A stretch of DNA of 40,944 nt. It comes from an uncultured bacterium (GTDB lineage Bacteria; Planctomycetota; Phycisphaerae; Phycisphaerales; UBA1924). Positions 6,245 through 14,379 of this stretch are shown one piece after another; within the stretch, counting starts at the first letter, position 1, and each line of letters starts with the position of its first letter. The DNA is taken from contig CAILKP010000040.1 of the NCBI GenBank assembly GCA_903834785.1, forward strand, positions 1 through 40,944, read 5' to 3'. The notes below the pieces were generated by a model. It saw only the letters and a list, made by a program, of their open reading frames with translations, searched no databases and was not told where the DNA came from. A program made the translations under genes and the position numbers.

Positions 6245-8446
6245 ATGCGCACCACCATTCTCACCGTGCTTGCTGTGTCGGGTCTGGCTGTCGGGTTTGG
6301 CTGCGGCGGGCCGGGCTCGCGGGCGGGGCAGGGTGATGGGCCGACGCCGGCGGTGACGACCGTGGTAGCCGGGGAGACGGCCGAGCAGACCGAGCGGATG
6401 GCCTGGTGGCGCGATGCACGGTTCGGCATGTTCATTCACTGGGGGCTCTACGCGGTGCCGGCGGGGGCGTGGCCGGGCAAGGGCACCGGGCACGCCGAGT
6501 GGATCCGCGATACGGCGCAGATCCCCGTCGGCGAGTACGAAAAGCTGCTGGGGCAGTTCAACCCGACGAAGTTCCAGGCCAGCGAGTTTGTGCGCATCGC
6601 CCAGGATGCGGGCATGCGGTACATGGTGATCACCAGCAAGCACCACGACGGGTTCTGCCTATTTGACACGGCCCAGACGGACTGGGACATCATGTCGACC
6701 CCGTTCAAGCGCGACATCATCGCGGAACTCTCGGCTGCGTGCAAGCAGACCGGGACGGTGCGGGCGGGCGAGAAGGTGGGCGTGGGCTCGCAGGCGGTGC
6801 GGTTTGCGGTGTACCACTCGATCATGGACTGGCACCACCCCGATTACCTGCCGCGGCGGCCGTGGGAAAAGGCCAATCGGCCGGAGGCGGGCGCGGACTT
6901 TGAGCGGTTTAACGCGTACCTCAAGGCCCAGTTGCTGGAGCTGGCGCAGCCGAAGTACGACCCGGGCATTGTGTGGTTTGACGGCGAGTGGGAGGAGACG
7001 TGGACGCACGAGCGCGGGCAGGACCTGGCGCGGCACATGCGGAAGATCGCACCGAAGGTGATCTTCAACAACCGCATCGACAAGGGCCGCAACGGGATGG
7101 AGGGCAACACGACCGGCAGCGGCTTTGCCGGTGACTACGACACGCCGGAGCAGACGATCCCCACCGCCGGGTTGCCGGGGGACTGGGAAACGTGCATGAC
7201 GATGAACAACCACTGGGGGTACAACGCCAGTGACAAGGACTTTAAGACCAGCGGCGAGCTGATCAGCAAGTTGTGCGAGATTGCCAGCGGCGGCGGGAAC
7301 TTCCTGCTGAATGTGGGGCCGACGGCCGAGGGGCTGATTCCGCCAGAGAGCGTGCGGATTCTCGGTGAAGTGGGCAAGTGGATGCGGGTCAACGGCGAGG
7401 CGATCTATGGAACGGCGCGGTCGCCGTTTGCTGAGATTCCGGCGTGGGGCCGCGTGACGGCCAAGCGAGATGGGGACGACACGATCCTGTACCTGCATGT
7501 GATCAAGCCGCCGGCGGACGGGAAGCTGACGCTGCCGGGCGTGCTGAATGCACCGAAGGTGGCGTGGCTGCTGCAGAGCCCGCTGTCATCGATGCTGCCG
7601 CAGGTTGAGGCAAGTTCGGCCAATGGCGTGCTGACGGTGGACACCTCGCGCGTGACGCGGGGAGCACTGACGGGCACGGGGCCGGTGGCGGTGTACTCGG
7701 TGCGGCTGGATGGTGCGCTGGACCTGGTGCCGAGCCCGGTGGTTGTTTCCGAGCGCGAAGCGTTTATTGACACGATGGAGGTGCAGATCCGGCCCGACCG
7801 GGCGGACTGCCAGACGCACTACACGCTTGATGGCAGTGAGCCGACGACGCTGTCGCCGGTGATTGTGCGGACGGCCTCGGGCGACGGGGTGCCGGTGCGG
7901 GTGGACCGCAGTTGCACGATCCGCACGCGGGTGTTTAAAGACAGCAAGCCGGTGACACCGGTGGTGACGCGGGCGATGCGGAAAGTGGAGCCGGCGGCGG
8001 GCCGGGCGGCAGCACCGGCCAAGCCCGGGCTGAAGGTGCAGGTGTACCGCGGCCGCTGGGATGCACTGCCGAACTTTGACATTCTCAAGCCGCTGGCGAC
8101 CAAGGCGGTGACGGAACTTTCAACTGCTCCGGCGCCGGACCAGGCGGATGGTTACGCGCTGCGGTTTACCGGGTACGTGAAGATCGAGCGGGCCGGCATG
8201 TACGAGCTGACGCTGGCCAGCGATGATGGCAGCCGCGTGCGCATCGGCGGTGAGGTTGTGGTAGACCACGACGGGCCGCACGTGATGTCGGAGCGGCGCG
8301 GCAGCGTGGCACTGGGCGCGGGGTGGCACCCGATCACGGTGGAGATGTTCCAGCGCGGCGGCGAGGCGGGGCTGAAGCTGGAGATCAGCGGCCCGGGGCT
8401 GAACAAGCAGCCGGTGGCGGGTGGGATGCTGGGGTGGGAGGAGTAG
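6245..8446 (+). CDS. exported GH29 alpha-L-fucosidase with chitobiase-like and PA14 domains
   Basis: This 733-residue protein has a hydrophobic N-terminal signal with a Cys at residue 20 (AVGFGC, an imperfect lipobox), so it is probably exported and perhaps lipid-anchored. The GH29 domain (about 45-490) shows MFIHWGLYAVPAG, SKHHDGFCLFD and VWFDGEWEETW, in which D246 is the expected catalytic nucleophile. About residues 505-580 look like the chitobiase/hexosaminidase C-terminal domain (HYTLDGSEPT), and about 600-733 like PA14 (LASDDGSRVRIGGEVVVDHDG), a carbohydrate-binding fold. The expected role is release of L-fucose from external fucosylated polysaccharides or glycans. It stands alone, with no sulfatases or other hydrolases nearby. 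The 200-base leader holds a pyrimidine-rich tract at about 6147-6190. Confidence 0.93.
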   Translation: MRTTILTVLAVSGLAVGFGCGGPGSRAGQGDGPTPAVTTVVAGETAEQTERMAWWRDARFGMFIHWGLYAVPAGAWPGKGTGHAEWIRDTAQIPVGEYEKLLGQFNPTKFQASEFVRIAQDAGMRYMVITSKHHDGFCLFDTAQTDWDIMSTPFKRDIIAELSAACKQTGTVRAGEKVGVGSQAVRFAVYHSIMDWHHPDYLPRRPWEKANRPEAGADFERFNAYLKAQLLELAQPKYDPGIVWFDGEWEETWTHERGQDLARHMRKIAPKVIFNNRIDKGRNGMEGNTTGSGFAGDYDTPEQTIPTAGLPGDWETCMTMNNHWGYNASDKDFKTSGELISKLCEIASGGGNFLLNVGPTAEGLIPPESVRILGEVGKWMRVNGEAIYGTARSPFAEIPAWGRVTAKRDGDDTILYLHVIKPPADGKLTLPGVLNAPKVAWLLQSPLSSMLPQVEASSANGVLTVDTSRVTRGALTGTGPVAVYSVRLDGALDLVPSPVVVSEREAFIDTMEVQIRPDRADCQTHYTLDGSEPTTLSPVIVRTASGDGVPVRVDRSCTIRTRVFKDSKPVTPVVTRAMRKVEPAAGRAAAPAKPGLKVQVYRGRWDALPNFDILKPLATKAVTELSTAPAPDQADGYALRFTGYVKIERAGMYELTLASDDGSRVRIGGEVVVDHDGPHVMSERRGSVALGAGWHPITVEMFQRGGEAGLKLEISGPGLNKQPVAGGMLGWEE

Positions 8447-8480
8447 GCGGGAAGAGTCGCGAGGGGGGAGTCAAGGCCGA

Positions 8481-8524
8481 AGACGGGGCTCACGCAGAGC
8501 ACCAGAGGACCGGAGGAAGGCAGG
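8481..8524. repeat. direct repeat, 'cacgcagagcaccagagg' family, copy 1
   Basis: This is nearly identical to 8644-8687: both read agacgggg, then cacgcagagcaccagagg, then accggaggaaggc. A third, shorter copy is at 11072-11102, and a fragment starts near 34279. It is a purine-rich intergenic repeat. Confidence 0.75.
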
Positions 8525-8532
8525 GAGAAGGG

Positions 8533-8619
8533 AACATGGATGGACAGGATTGACAGGATAAAGAGGGGGCTCGCTTTTTGGCTTCTGTCCTCATCCTGTT
8601 CATCCTGTCTATCGATGTT
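8533..8619. repeat. imperfect palindrome, 'aacatggatggacaggat' family
   Basis: The left arm (aacatggatggacaggat, 8533-8550, then tgacaggat) is mirrored by the reverse complement at about 8590-8619 (aacatcgatagacaggatga). This could form a hairpin of about 25 bp around a loop of about 30 bases. A single-arm relative is at 11114-11142. Confidence 0.65.
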
Positions 8620-8643
8620 CGATGAAGAACCGTGAGGGAGAGA

Positions 8644-8687
8644 AGACGGGGCGCACGCAGAGCACCAGAGGACCGGAGGAAGGCGGG
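8644..8687. repeat. direct repeat, 'cacgcagagcaccagagg' family, copy 2
   Basis: Second copy of the repeat at 8481-8524, differing at about three positions. Confidence 0.75.
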
Positions 8688-8750
8688 AGAGAGCGGGCGC
8701 GATTTCGGAGTCGCGAGTCCCGAGGGCAAGGCAGAAAGGCAGAAGGGGAG

Positions 8751-8930
8751 ATAGGAGCCCGAGCGGAAGCGAAGGGATGGGGACGGTGTCAGTCAGTCGG
8801 ATCGTGAGGAGCTTGCACGGAGGTGCGGGTGCTCTTGGGGCACAAGCACTTTCGTGTGGGCGTTTGGCGGTGCGGGAGGGGGGGAGGGTGAGCGTGATCA
8901 CCGTCCCTTCGCTTCCGCTCGGGCTCTTAT
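8751..8930. repeat. dispersed inverted-repeat element, copy B
   Basis: The left outer arm at 8751-8780 contains GAGCCCGAGCGGAAGCGAAG. The right arm at 8901-8930 is its reverse complement with about two mismatches over 30 bases. Inside lies a second inverted repeat: GCACGGAGGTGC with GTGC from about 8815, against GCACAAGCAC and TTTCGTG ending at about 8856. The interior matches copy C (shared acggtgtcagtcagtcgga and gtgatcaccgtccc segments). It could fold as nested hairpins. Confidence 0.8.
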
Positions 8931-8947
8931 CTCTGATTGGGGCGGGC

Positions 8948-9619
8948 TCAGGCGGCGGGCTCGTCCATGGGGCGGGGGCCCAGGACGCGCGAGGGGTTGC
9001 CGGAGACGATGACATCGGGGCCGCAGGACTTCATGACCACGGAGCGGGCGCCGACGATGACGTTGTCGCCGATGCAGACATCGGGGCCGACGAAGGAGTC
9101 GGCGCAGATCCAGCAGCCGCGGCCAATGCGGATGGCCGAGCGGATGAGCGGGAAGGCGGGGTCCTTGAAGTCGTGGGTGCCGGCGCAGAGGTGGCAGTTC
9201 TGGCTCACGGTGGTGTGGGCACCGATGGCCATGGGGCCGAGGTTGTAGACCTCGACGTTGTCGCCGATGCAGGCGTAGTCGCCCATCTCCAGCAGCCAGG
9301 GGTGGCGGATGCGCACCGAGGAGCGGACGATGACGCGGTGGCCGATCTTGGCGCCAAAGAGGCGGAGCAGCCAGGCGCGGAACTTGTAGGACTTTGGGCC
9401 GGAGAAGCGGAAGACGGTCATCTGGACGATGAGCCAGACGAGGCGGGCGAAGTACTCGCCGATGGTGTAGGGATAGAGGGCGTTGCGGTCGAGCGCCTGG
9501 AAGATGGCCCGCGGGCCCGTGCGCGTGGTCTCACGCGGCGGGGGCAGTTCTTTCAGGATGGCCTTCGGGGAGGGGGCCGGGGTGGTCCCGGTCGTACCCG
9601 AGGTGCTCGTTTGACTCAT
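8948..9619 (-). CDS. hexapeptide-repeat (left-handed beta-helix) acyltransferase, WcaF/CapG-like
   Basis: This 223-residue protein has an N-terminal basic/Pro-rich part (about 1-60), a helical stretch (YFARLVWLIVQMTVFRFSG) and then a left-handed beta-helix from about residue 85. The helix includes KIGHRVIVRSSVRIRHP, YACIGDNVEVYNLGPMAIGA and CIGDNVIVGARSVVMKS, ending VSGNPSRVLGPRP. This is the trimeric O-acetyltransferase build (LbH family) used in capsule, LPS or exopolysaccharide decoration; the acceptor is unknown. Lys/Ala-free NPxxV/P endings are typical of the WcaF-like group. The ATG at 9619 fits the length of the family, although the frame is open further upstream, and I see no clear ribosome site. 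It is convergent with the fucosidase, across the repeat spacer. Confidence 0.85.
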   Translation of the reverse strand: MSQTSTSGTTGTTPAPSPKAILKELPPPRETTRTGPRAIFQALDRNALYPYTIGEYFARLVWLIVQMTVFRFSGPKSYKFRAWLLRLFGAKIGHRVIVRSSVRIRHPWLLEMGDYACIGDNVEVYNLGPMAIGAHTTVSQNCHLCAGTHDFKDPAFPLIRSAIRIGRGCWICADSFVGPDVCIGDNVIVGARSVVMKSCGPDVIVSGNPSRVLGPRPMDEPAA

Positions 9620-9888
9620 GACGCGCAATCGTTGGCACCGGGGCCCGGTCGCTGCAACGCCGCAGCGGCGGGTGGTGAGGTCGCAAACACAAACCGGTCT
9701 GTCTGGTTTGACCACCATCATTGGGCTGGTCACAACCGCGGCATGGTACCCACTCGTTCTCGGACGATCACGCGGGGGCTACCACCGGGGATCTCATCGG
9801 CTCGGTCACGGGGCGAGATGATCGCCCGGCAGGTCAAGCGGGCGACGGAAACACCTTATATTCACCAAACATTGACGGGCGGGCGGGG

Positions 9889-10920
9889 TCAGGCGCGGGT
9901 TGCGGCCGGCGGGGTGACTGGTGGATCCCCGGGCGCGGGGGAAGGGTTCGGAGCGGGGACGAGGTTCGGAGCGGGGACGGCCTCTGCCGCGGGTTCGAGG
10001 TGGATGAGGACATCGTTGAGGCCGCGGATCTGGGAGCGGCAGGCGGCGCGGACCTTGCCGCCGATGCAGTGTGCTTCGCGGATGCTCAGGCCGTCGGTGA
10101 CCTGGAGGTGCATGTCGGCCAGGTAGCCGGGGCCGGCCTTGCGGATGAAGAGCTTCTCGACATCGACGACGCCGGGGATGCTGCGGGCGACGAGGCGGAC
10201 CTGCTCATCGAGGTGGGTGGCCTGGCGGTCGAGGAGTTCATCGATGGGCTCGCGGATGAGTTTGGTGCCGTTGTAGATGATCAGCGCGGCGGCGGTGAGG
10301 GCGGCCCAGTACTCGGCATTGCGCCAGCCGGGGCCGGCGAAGATGGCCAGCGAGATGCCCACGAAGGCCAGGATGCTGGTGATGGCATCGGCCCGGTGGT
10401 GCCAGGCATCGGCCTTGACGGCGGTGTTGTGGTGTTCTCTGGCTACTGCGCTGCCGAAGCGGAAGAAGCCCTCCTTGACGACGACGACCAGGGCCAGCAC
10501 GGCGAGCACCCAGATTTCCGGGGGCTTGCTGACGGTGAACATCTCGCGGACGGCCTGTATGCCGATGGCCAGACCGGCGAGGATGAGCAGGACGGAGACG
10601 ACCATGGCGCCGATGGCCTCGGCCTTGCCGTGGCCGTAGGGATGCTCGGCATCGGGCGGGCGCGCGGCGACGCGGACGGCCTGGAGGGTGATGAGCGAAC
10701 TGGCGATGTCGGAGAAGGACTCGACGGCATCGGCGATCATGGCGTAGCTGTTGCCCAGGATGCCGGCGGTGAGCTTGATTATCGCCAGCGAGGCGTTGGC
10801 GATGATGCCGAGGATGACGGTGCGAGCGGGCGTGGCGCGGGGGAGCGTGTGCGCGGCGTGGGTTGGTGTTTGGGCCGGGGTGTGGGCCGGTTTGCCGGGA
10901 TGGATCTCCGCATCACTCAC
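9889..10920 (-). CDS. cation diffusion facilitator (CDF) family metal exporter
   Basis: This 343-residue protein has about six membrane segments after a Pro/Thr/His-rich N-terminus of about 30 residues. The metal-binding site of membrane segment II reads YAMIADAVESFSD, and that of segment V reads WHHRADAITS, the H/D-x3-D pairs of CDF exporters. HPYGHGKAEAIG is the conserved loop after segment II. The cytosolic C-terminal domain (about 215-310) carries VEKLFIRKAGPGYLADMHLQV, and an Ala/Pro-rich tail follows. It should export Zn2+, Fe2+ or Mn2+ against protons; the exact metal cannot be read from the motifs. The start is a GTG at 10920; the nearby ATG is out of frame. No ribosome site is obvious. 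A 270-base gap separates it from the acyltransferase gene downstream on the same strand. Confidence 0.9.
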   Translation of the reverse strand: MSDAEIHPGKPAHTPAQTPTHAAHTLPRATPARTVILGIIANASLAIIKLTAGILGNSYAMIADAVESFSDIASSLITLQAVRVAARPPDAEHPYGHGKAEAIGAMVVSVLLILAGLAIGIQAVREMFTVSKPPEIWVLAVLALVVVVKEGFFRFGSAVAREHHNTAVKADAWHHRADAITSILAFVGISLAIFAGPGWRNAEYWAALTAAALIIYNGTKLIREPIDELLDRQATHLDEQVRLVARSIPGVVDVEKLFIRKAGPGYLADMHLQVTDGLSIREAHCIGGKVRAACRSQIRGLNDVLIHLEPAAEAVPAPNLVPAPNPSPAPGDPPVTPPAATRA

Positions 10921-11037
10921 GGATAGTGATAGGGCGCGGGAGCGATCTCGGGAGGTCGGTAGCGTGCGCTAACAAAGTCGGGGGTCGCGAGGGGAGGAAG
11001 AAGAGATGAACGCAGAGAGCGCGGAGGGGGAAGAAGA

Positions 11038-11071
11038 GGCGAAAGAGACAAGATGAAAGGGGAAAGGCAGG
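11038..11071. repeat. 'ggcgaaagagacaagatgaaa' repeat unit, single heptamer
   Basis: Identical to 25217-25267 except that the heptamer GATGAAA occurs once here and four times there, and for one base in the trailing ggggaa(a)ggcagg. Confidence 0.7.
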
Positions 11072-11102
11072 CTCACGCAGAGCACCAGAGGACCAGAGGA
11101 AG
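11072..11102. repeat. direct repeat, 'cacgcagagcaccagagg' family, copy 3
   Basis: Matches 8489-8519 with one substitution in the last third. Confidence 0.7.
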
Positions 11103-11157
11103 AGGGGAAAAGAGGAACATGGATGGGCAGGATGGACAGGATGAAGGCAGGGATGGG

Positions 11158-11330
11158 GATAGGAGCCCGAGCGGGAGCGAAGGGGTTGGGACAGTGTCAC
11201 TCAGTCGGAGCGAGGGGAACTCGCACGGAGGTACAGGTGCTCGTATGGCACACGCACCTTCGTCTTAGCGAGTGGTGAGGCCGGACGGGGCATGTGATCA
11301 CCGTCCCTTCGCTGCCGCTCGGGCTCTTAT
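11158..11330. repeat. dispersed inverted-repeat element, copy C
   Basis: The left arm at 11158-11186 and right arm at 11301-11330 are each other's reverse complement with a few mismatches. An inner inverted repeat lies around 11221-11262 (GCACGGAGGTAC and CACGCACCTTCGT). The interior aligns with copy B along most of its length. Confidence 0.8.
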
Positions 11331-11350
11331 TGGCAGCGGGCTTTTATCGA

Positions 11351-11368
11351 CGAGACTGGGAAGTCTCG
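11351..11368 (-). terminator. possible weak terminator after HEAT-like gene
   Basis: A 7-bp stem (CGAGACT at 11351-11357 with 11362-11368) lies just beyond the stop at 11377. There is no real T-tract on the minus strand (TCGATAAAAG), so termination is doubtful. Confidence 0.3.
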
Positions 11369-11376
11369 AGGGAATT

Positions 11377-12495
11377 TCAGGGCTTGCCGGGGGTGGGGGT
11401 GGGGGTTGCGGGGTTTGTTGCCGCGGGGGCGGTGGCTTTGGCGGCGAGCTGGGGCTGGAGTTCGGTGGTGTACCACTTCTCCCAGGCGGGGACGTCGTAG
11501 CCGAGTTTGTCCATCGGCTTGCCGGCGGCATCGGAGGCCAGGGCGACGAGCTGGTTGTGGATCTCGACGCGGTAGGCCAGGACGACGGCATCGATGACGC
11601 GGATGACGACGCCCTCGGTGACGACGCTGAGCTGGGGATCGAACGCGACGGCGCCGGCGGCGGTGACGGGGGTGAGGTCGGAGACGTAGGCGATCTGACG
11701 GCCGATGAGGATCCAGGAGATGGCCGAGCCGTCATCGAACCTCAGGCCGCTGCCGGAGGAGACGCCGGCGTTCACGCCACCGCCCTGCGGGGCAGCGCCG
11801 AGCTGGCCGAGCTGGGCCTGAATGAGCAGCGGGATAACGCCGTAGAGCTTGAGGTTGACGGCGGTGTTGCCGGCGAAGCGGATGGTGGCATCCTCCGAGC
11901 TGCCGAAGCCGGCCAGGACGGAGCTGGTCACGCCGGAGGGGACATCGGTCCAGGTTTTCTGGCGGGCCTTGAGGCGGATGATCGCCTGCTCGCGGAACCA
12001 CTCGTCCTTGTCGTGCACGGCGGCCCAGGCGAGCGTGGCATCACCATCTTCGGTCTTGAGGTCGGCGAGATGGTCGAGGATGGCCTCGCGGACATCTCGC
12101 TGCTCGGCGGCGAAGACCGAGAGCAGCAGCGGGAAGAGCGCACTGTCCGTGACGTCGCGCAGCTTGGCGATGCCGACGCGGCGCAGTTCCTTGCGGCCGG
12201 TCTGGAAGTGCTGCATGCGGATGCGGTTGAAATCACGCTCGGCGGTTTCGCGGGCGCGGCTGATAGCCCAGAAGCGCTTCTCCTGCTCTGCCGTGACGGT
12301 GCCCAGGGCGACGGGGAGGCCCTTGCGGACATCCTCGGGCTTTTGGGCGAGGGCAGGGGTGGGGGTGGACGGCTGGCCCGACGCGGCGGGCGCCTTGGGC
12401 TGTGCGAGTGCTGGTGCCGCGGCACCGGCAGCCAGGACCAATGCCATAGCGAGTGCGGGTGCGGCGGGACGGAGCAGATGGAGGCGGGTGAGCAT
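11377..12495 (-). CDS. secreted HEAT-like repeat protein of unknown function
   Basis: This 372-residue protein has a signal peptide (about residues 1-32, ending APALAQ) and a Pro/Ala/Thr-rich linker to about residue 60. Helical pairs resembling HEAT or armadillo repeats follow at about residues 85-230 (for example SALFPLLLSVFAAEQRDVRE, AILDHLADLKTEDGDATLAW, DEWFREQAIIRLKAR). The C-terminal region (about 255-350) is a different domain that I do not recognise (VVTEGVVIRVIDAVVLAYRV), and the tail is Ala/Thr/Pro. The ATG at 12495 is chosen because AAAGGA lies 10 bases upstream; an upstream start would add 8 residues. I infer a periplasmic or surface scaffold protein. Confidence 0.65.
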   Translation of the reverse strand: MLTRLHLLRPAAPALAMALVLAAGAAAPALAQPKAPAASGQPSTPTPALAQKPEDVRKGLPVALGTVTAEQEKRFWAISRARETAERDFNRIRMQHFQTGRKELRRVGIAKLRDVTDSALFPLLLSVFAAEQRDVREAILDHLADLKTEDGDATLAWAAVHDKDEWFREQAIIRLKARQKTWTDVPSGVTSSVLAGFGSSEDATIRFAGNTAVNLKLYGVIPLLIQAQLGQLGAAPQGGGVNAGVSSGSGLRFDDGSAISWILIGRQIAYVSDLTPVTAAGAVAFDPQLSVVTEGVVIRVIDAVVLAYRVEIHNQLVALASDAAGKPMDKLGYDVPAWEKWYTTELQPQLAAKATAPAATNPATPTPTPGKP

Positions 12496-12805
12496 TGGCG
12501 TGATCCTTTGTCCCCCCACTCCTCACCACGCCGCCGAGGTTGGCCGGGAATGGAGGGGGCGGTCCTGGACTGGACGATCCGCATGATCGGCCGGTGCGGA
12601 TGCAGGACAGTAGAGGTTGGTTGGAGACGCCCCCTGACCTGCCCCCCGTCCCGGGCGGAATCACCCGGACAGAAGCCGTTACGAGCCCGTGACGCGGCAG
12701 GGGTGCGCGGCGGGATTACGCTGTGGCCACGGTGGGTGAGACGGAACCTGAGGACCAAGGGTGCGAGCGGGCTTGTGATGGCCCAAGCGGAAGGACAGCG
12801 GCGGC
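12496..12805. other. divergent intergenic region
   Basis: These 310 bases separate the minus-strand HEAT-like gene from the plus-strand zinc-ribbon gene and should hold both promoters. The sequence is G/C rich and I cannot identify -35/-10 boxes, repeats or a credible gene. AAGGAC near 12791 is the likely ribosome site for the gene at 12806. Confidence 0.5.
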
Positions 12806-13576
12806 ATGGCACGATTGAGCCGAGTGAAACGATGGACTGCCGCGGCGGGGTTGGGGTTTGCCACGATGGTGGTGATCACGCTGATCGGGCTGCGGCCGGA
12901 TGCGATTGGCATGGGCCCGCGGACTGACGGGATGCAACTGCCGAACCCGGAGCCGGACAACCTGCGGACGGCGACGTTCTGGGCGGTGCAGCATGAGCGG
13001 AACTTTGCCCGGTCGTACACGGAGTTGCACCTGATGCCGGGCAGGCTGGTGGCCCGGGGCAAGAACGGGTTCGTTGCGGAGGCGGCGGCGGGGATGAGCG
13101 GGCCGCAGTTGTATCGGAGCCAGGTCACCTCACTGCCGGTGCGGCCGCCGGAGGGGGCGACGTCGTACACGCTGCTGACGGCGGGCTGGCCGTTTGCGAC
13201 GCTGCGCGGGATGGAGGTGTTTGTGCCGCCGGGGCCGGTCGAGCGCAGCGGGATCACGACGGTGAAGGCGGCGACGCTGTTTGGCATTCCGCTGCCGCGG
13301 GGCAAGGGGGCGACGCCGGGGCTTGGCCGCAACGACTACGACGCGGAGCTGCCGACGGGGGTGAACTGGGCGGGGGTGCTGCTCAACACGGTGACGGGGG
13401 CACTGGCATGGTCGGTGCCGCTGGTGGGGCCGGGGTGGGTGCGGGCGATGTGGCGGAGGAGGAAGGGCCGGTGTGCCGCGTGCGGATACGACCTGCGCGG
13501 GCAGGTGCGGCCGGGATGTCCGGAATGTGGGAGCGGGCGTGAGGTTGCGGAGCAGGCGGCGGGCGGGGCTGGATGA
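12806..13576 (+). CDS. membrane protein with C-terminal zinc ribbon (CGYDLRG type)
   Basis: This 256-residue protein has an N-terminal membrane segment (about 11-30), an extracytoplasmic region of about 170 residues with no recognisable fold, and a second membrane segment (about 190-212). A basic stretch (RAMWRRRKGR) and a type B zinc ribbon follow (CAACGYDLRGQVRPGCPECG). The ribbon is thus cytoplasmic and C-terminal, the reverse order from the array at 2948-6041. AAGGAC precedes the ATG. Its stop is 3 bases before the recX ATG, so the two are translationally linked. Function is unknown. Confidence 0.65.
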   Translation: MARLSRVKRWTAAAGLGFATMVVITLIGLRPDAIGMGPRTDGMQLPNPEPDNLRTATFWAVQHERNFARSYTELHLMPGRLVARGKNGFVAEAAAGMSGPQLYRSQVTSLPVRPPEGATSYTLLTAGWPFATLRGMEVFVPPGPVERSGITTVKAATLFGIPLPRGKGATPGLGRNDYDAELPTGVNWAGVLLNTVTGALAWSVPLVGPGWVRAMWRRRKGRCAACGYDLRGQVRPGCPECGSGREVAEQAAGGAG

Positions 13577-13579
13577 GTG

Positions 13580-14305
13580 ATGCTGGTACGATCGGGCGTG
13601 GTGATTACGAGCATCAAGCCGAAGGCGGGGGACAAGAACCTGCTGGTCATCCGCATCGGGCGGGCGGTGCTGGGCACGGTGACGCGGCGGGATGCGGCGG
13701 CGCTGGGGCTGGAGGAGGGTGCCAGCGGGGTGGAGGCCGATGAGGGGCTGATCAGCGCGATTGCCGATGCCGATGAGTACGTCCGCTGCCGCGGGTTTCT
13801 GGTGCGGGCGATCAACAAAGCTCCGCTGACGCGGGCGGTGGCGGAGAAGCGGGCGGCGGACAAAGGGTTTTCGCACGGGTTGATTCAGCGGCTGCTCGGC
13901 GAGTTTGGCAAGTTGGGGCTGATCAACGATGAGCAGGTGGCCCGTGCCGCGGCCGCGGGCGAACTGGCCCGCAAGCCGGCGGGCACGGGGCTGGTGCGGG
14001 ACAAGCTGCTTCGCCGCGGGGTGGAGGAGGACCTGGCCGAAACGGTGGCCCAGGAGGCGACGGCGGGGCGTGACCTGCTGGCCGATGCGATCGCACTGTG
14101 CCGCCAGCGAGTGGGCAGGGCGAGCATGCAGCGTGATGCCATAGCGGCGCGGCGGCGGCTGTTCGGGCTGCTGGGGCGGCGGGGCTTTGAGTTGGAGGTG
14201 GCGGAGCGGGCGATTGAGGCGGTGCTGGGGCCGGCACCGGAGGGCGGGACGGAGGAGGTGGAGGAAGAGGACGGCGAGTTTGATGGGGGCCGATACGAGA
14301 GTTGA
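13580..14305 (+). CDS. recX: regulatory protein RecX
   Basis: This 241-residue protein shows the RecX three-helix repeats: VRCRGFLVRAINKAPLTRAV, FSHGLIQRLLGEFGKLGLIN and onward to ELARKPAGTGLVRDKLLRRG, and RDAIAARRRLFGLLGRRGFE near the C-terminus. RecX binds the RecA filament and inhibits or caps it, limiting recombination and SOS. The N-terminal 70 residues (ITSIKPKAGDKNLLVIRIGR) match the extra beta-rich N-domain of longer RecX proteins. The tail is acidic. The start is ATG 13580; a GTG at 13577 directly follows the upstream stop. recA is not in the window, so this RecX is not linked to its partner. Confidence 0.85.
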   Translation: MLVRSGVVITSIKPKAGDKNLLVIRIGRAVLGTVTRRDAAALGLEEGASGVEADEGLISAIADADEYVRCRGFLVRAINKAPLTRAVAEKRAADKGFSHGLIQRLLGEFGKLGLINDEQVARAAAAGELARKPAGTGLVRDKLLRRGVEEDLAETVAQEATAGRDLLADAIALCRQRVGRASMQRDAIAARRRLFGLLGRRGFELEVAERAIEAVLGPAPEGGTEEVEEEDGEFDGGRYES

Positions 14306-14379
14306 GGCCTTCTTGAACGTTTTGGGCGCTGCGGGGCCTGGGTGCGGGAGGCCACACTGGCAGAGCGGCGGCTCGTATC

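Larger units (their letters stand above)
8447..8947. other. repeat-rich spacer between convergent genes
   Basis: This 500-base spacer holds no credible gene. From left to right it contains a 44-base direct repeat (8481-8524 and 8644-8687), an imperfect hairpin (8533-8619), purine-rich low-complexity sequence (8690-8750) and the full inverted-repeat element B (8751-8930), which ends 17 bases from the acyltransferase stop. Confidence 0.8.
10921..11376. other. repeat-rich spacer between CDF gene and HEAT-like gene
   Basis: No gene is visible in this 456-base spacer. It is a mosaic of the same pieces as the spacer at 8447-8947: a purine-rich gaacgcagagagcgcggag stretch (about 11008), the ggcgaaagagacaagatgaa unit (11038-11071), the cacgcagagcaccagagg repeat (11072-11102), the aacatggatgggcaggat unit (11114-11142) and inverted-repeat element C (11158-11330). 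Confidence 0.8.

Noticed and set aside
9620..9888. Promoter around TATAAGG on the minus strand between the CDF and acyltransferase genes
   Set aside because: A TATAAG-like -10 exists near 9853-9861, but no acceptable -35 lies at the right distance, and the distance to the acyltransferase start (over 230 bases) is long.
8777..10926. Two long plus-strand open frames opposite the acyltransferase and CDF genes
   Set aside because: They are antisense to well-supported genes, have Gly/Asp/Ala-rich sequence with no family resemblance, and arise from the high GC content and G/C-ending codons.
11272..12927. 551-codon plus-strand open frame across the HEAT-like gene
   Set aside because: Antisense to a gene with a signal peptide and ribosome site; it starts in the repeat spacer and crosses a promoter region.
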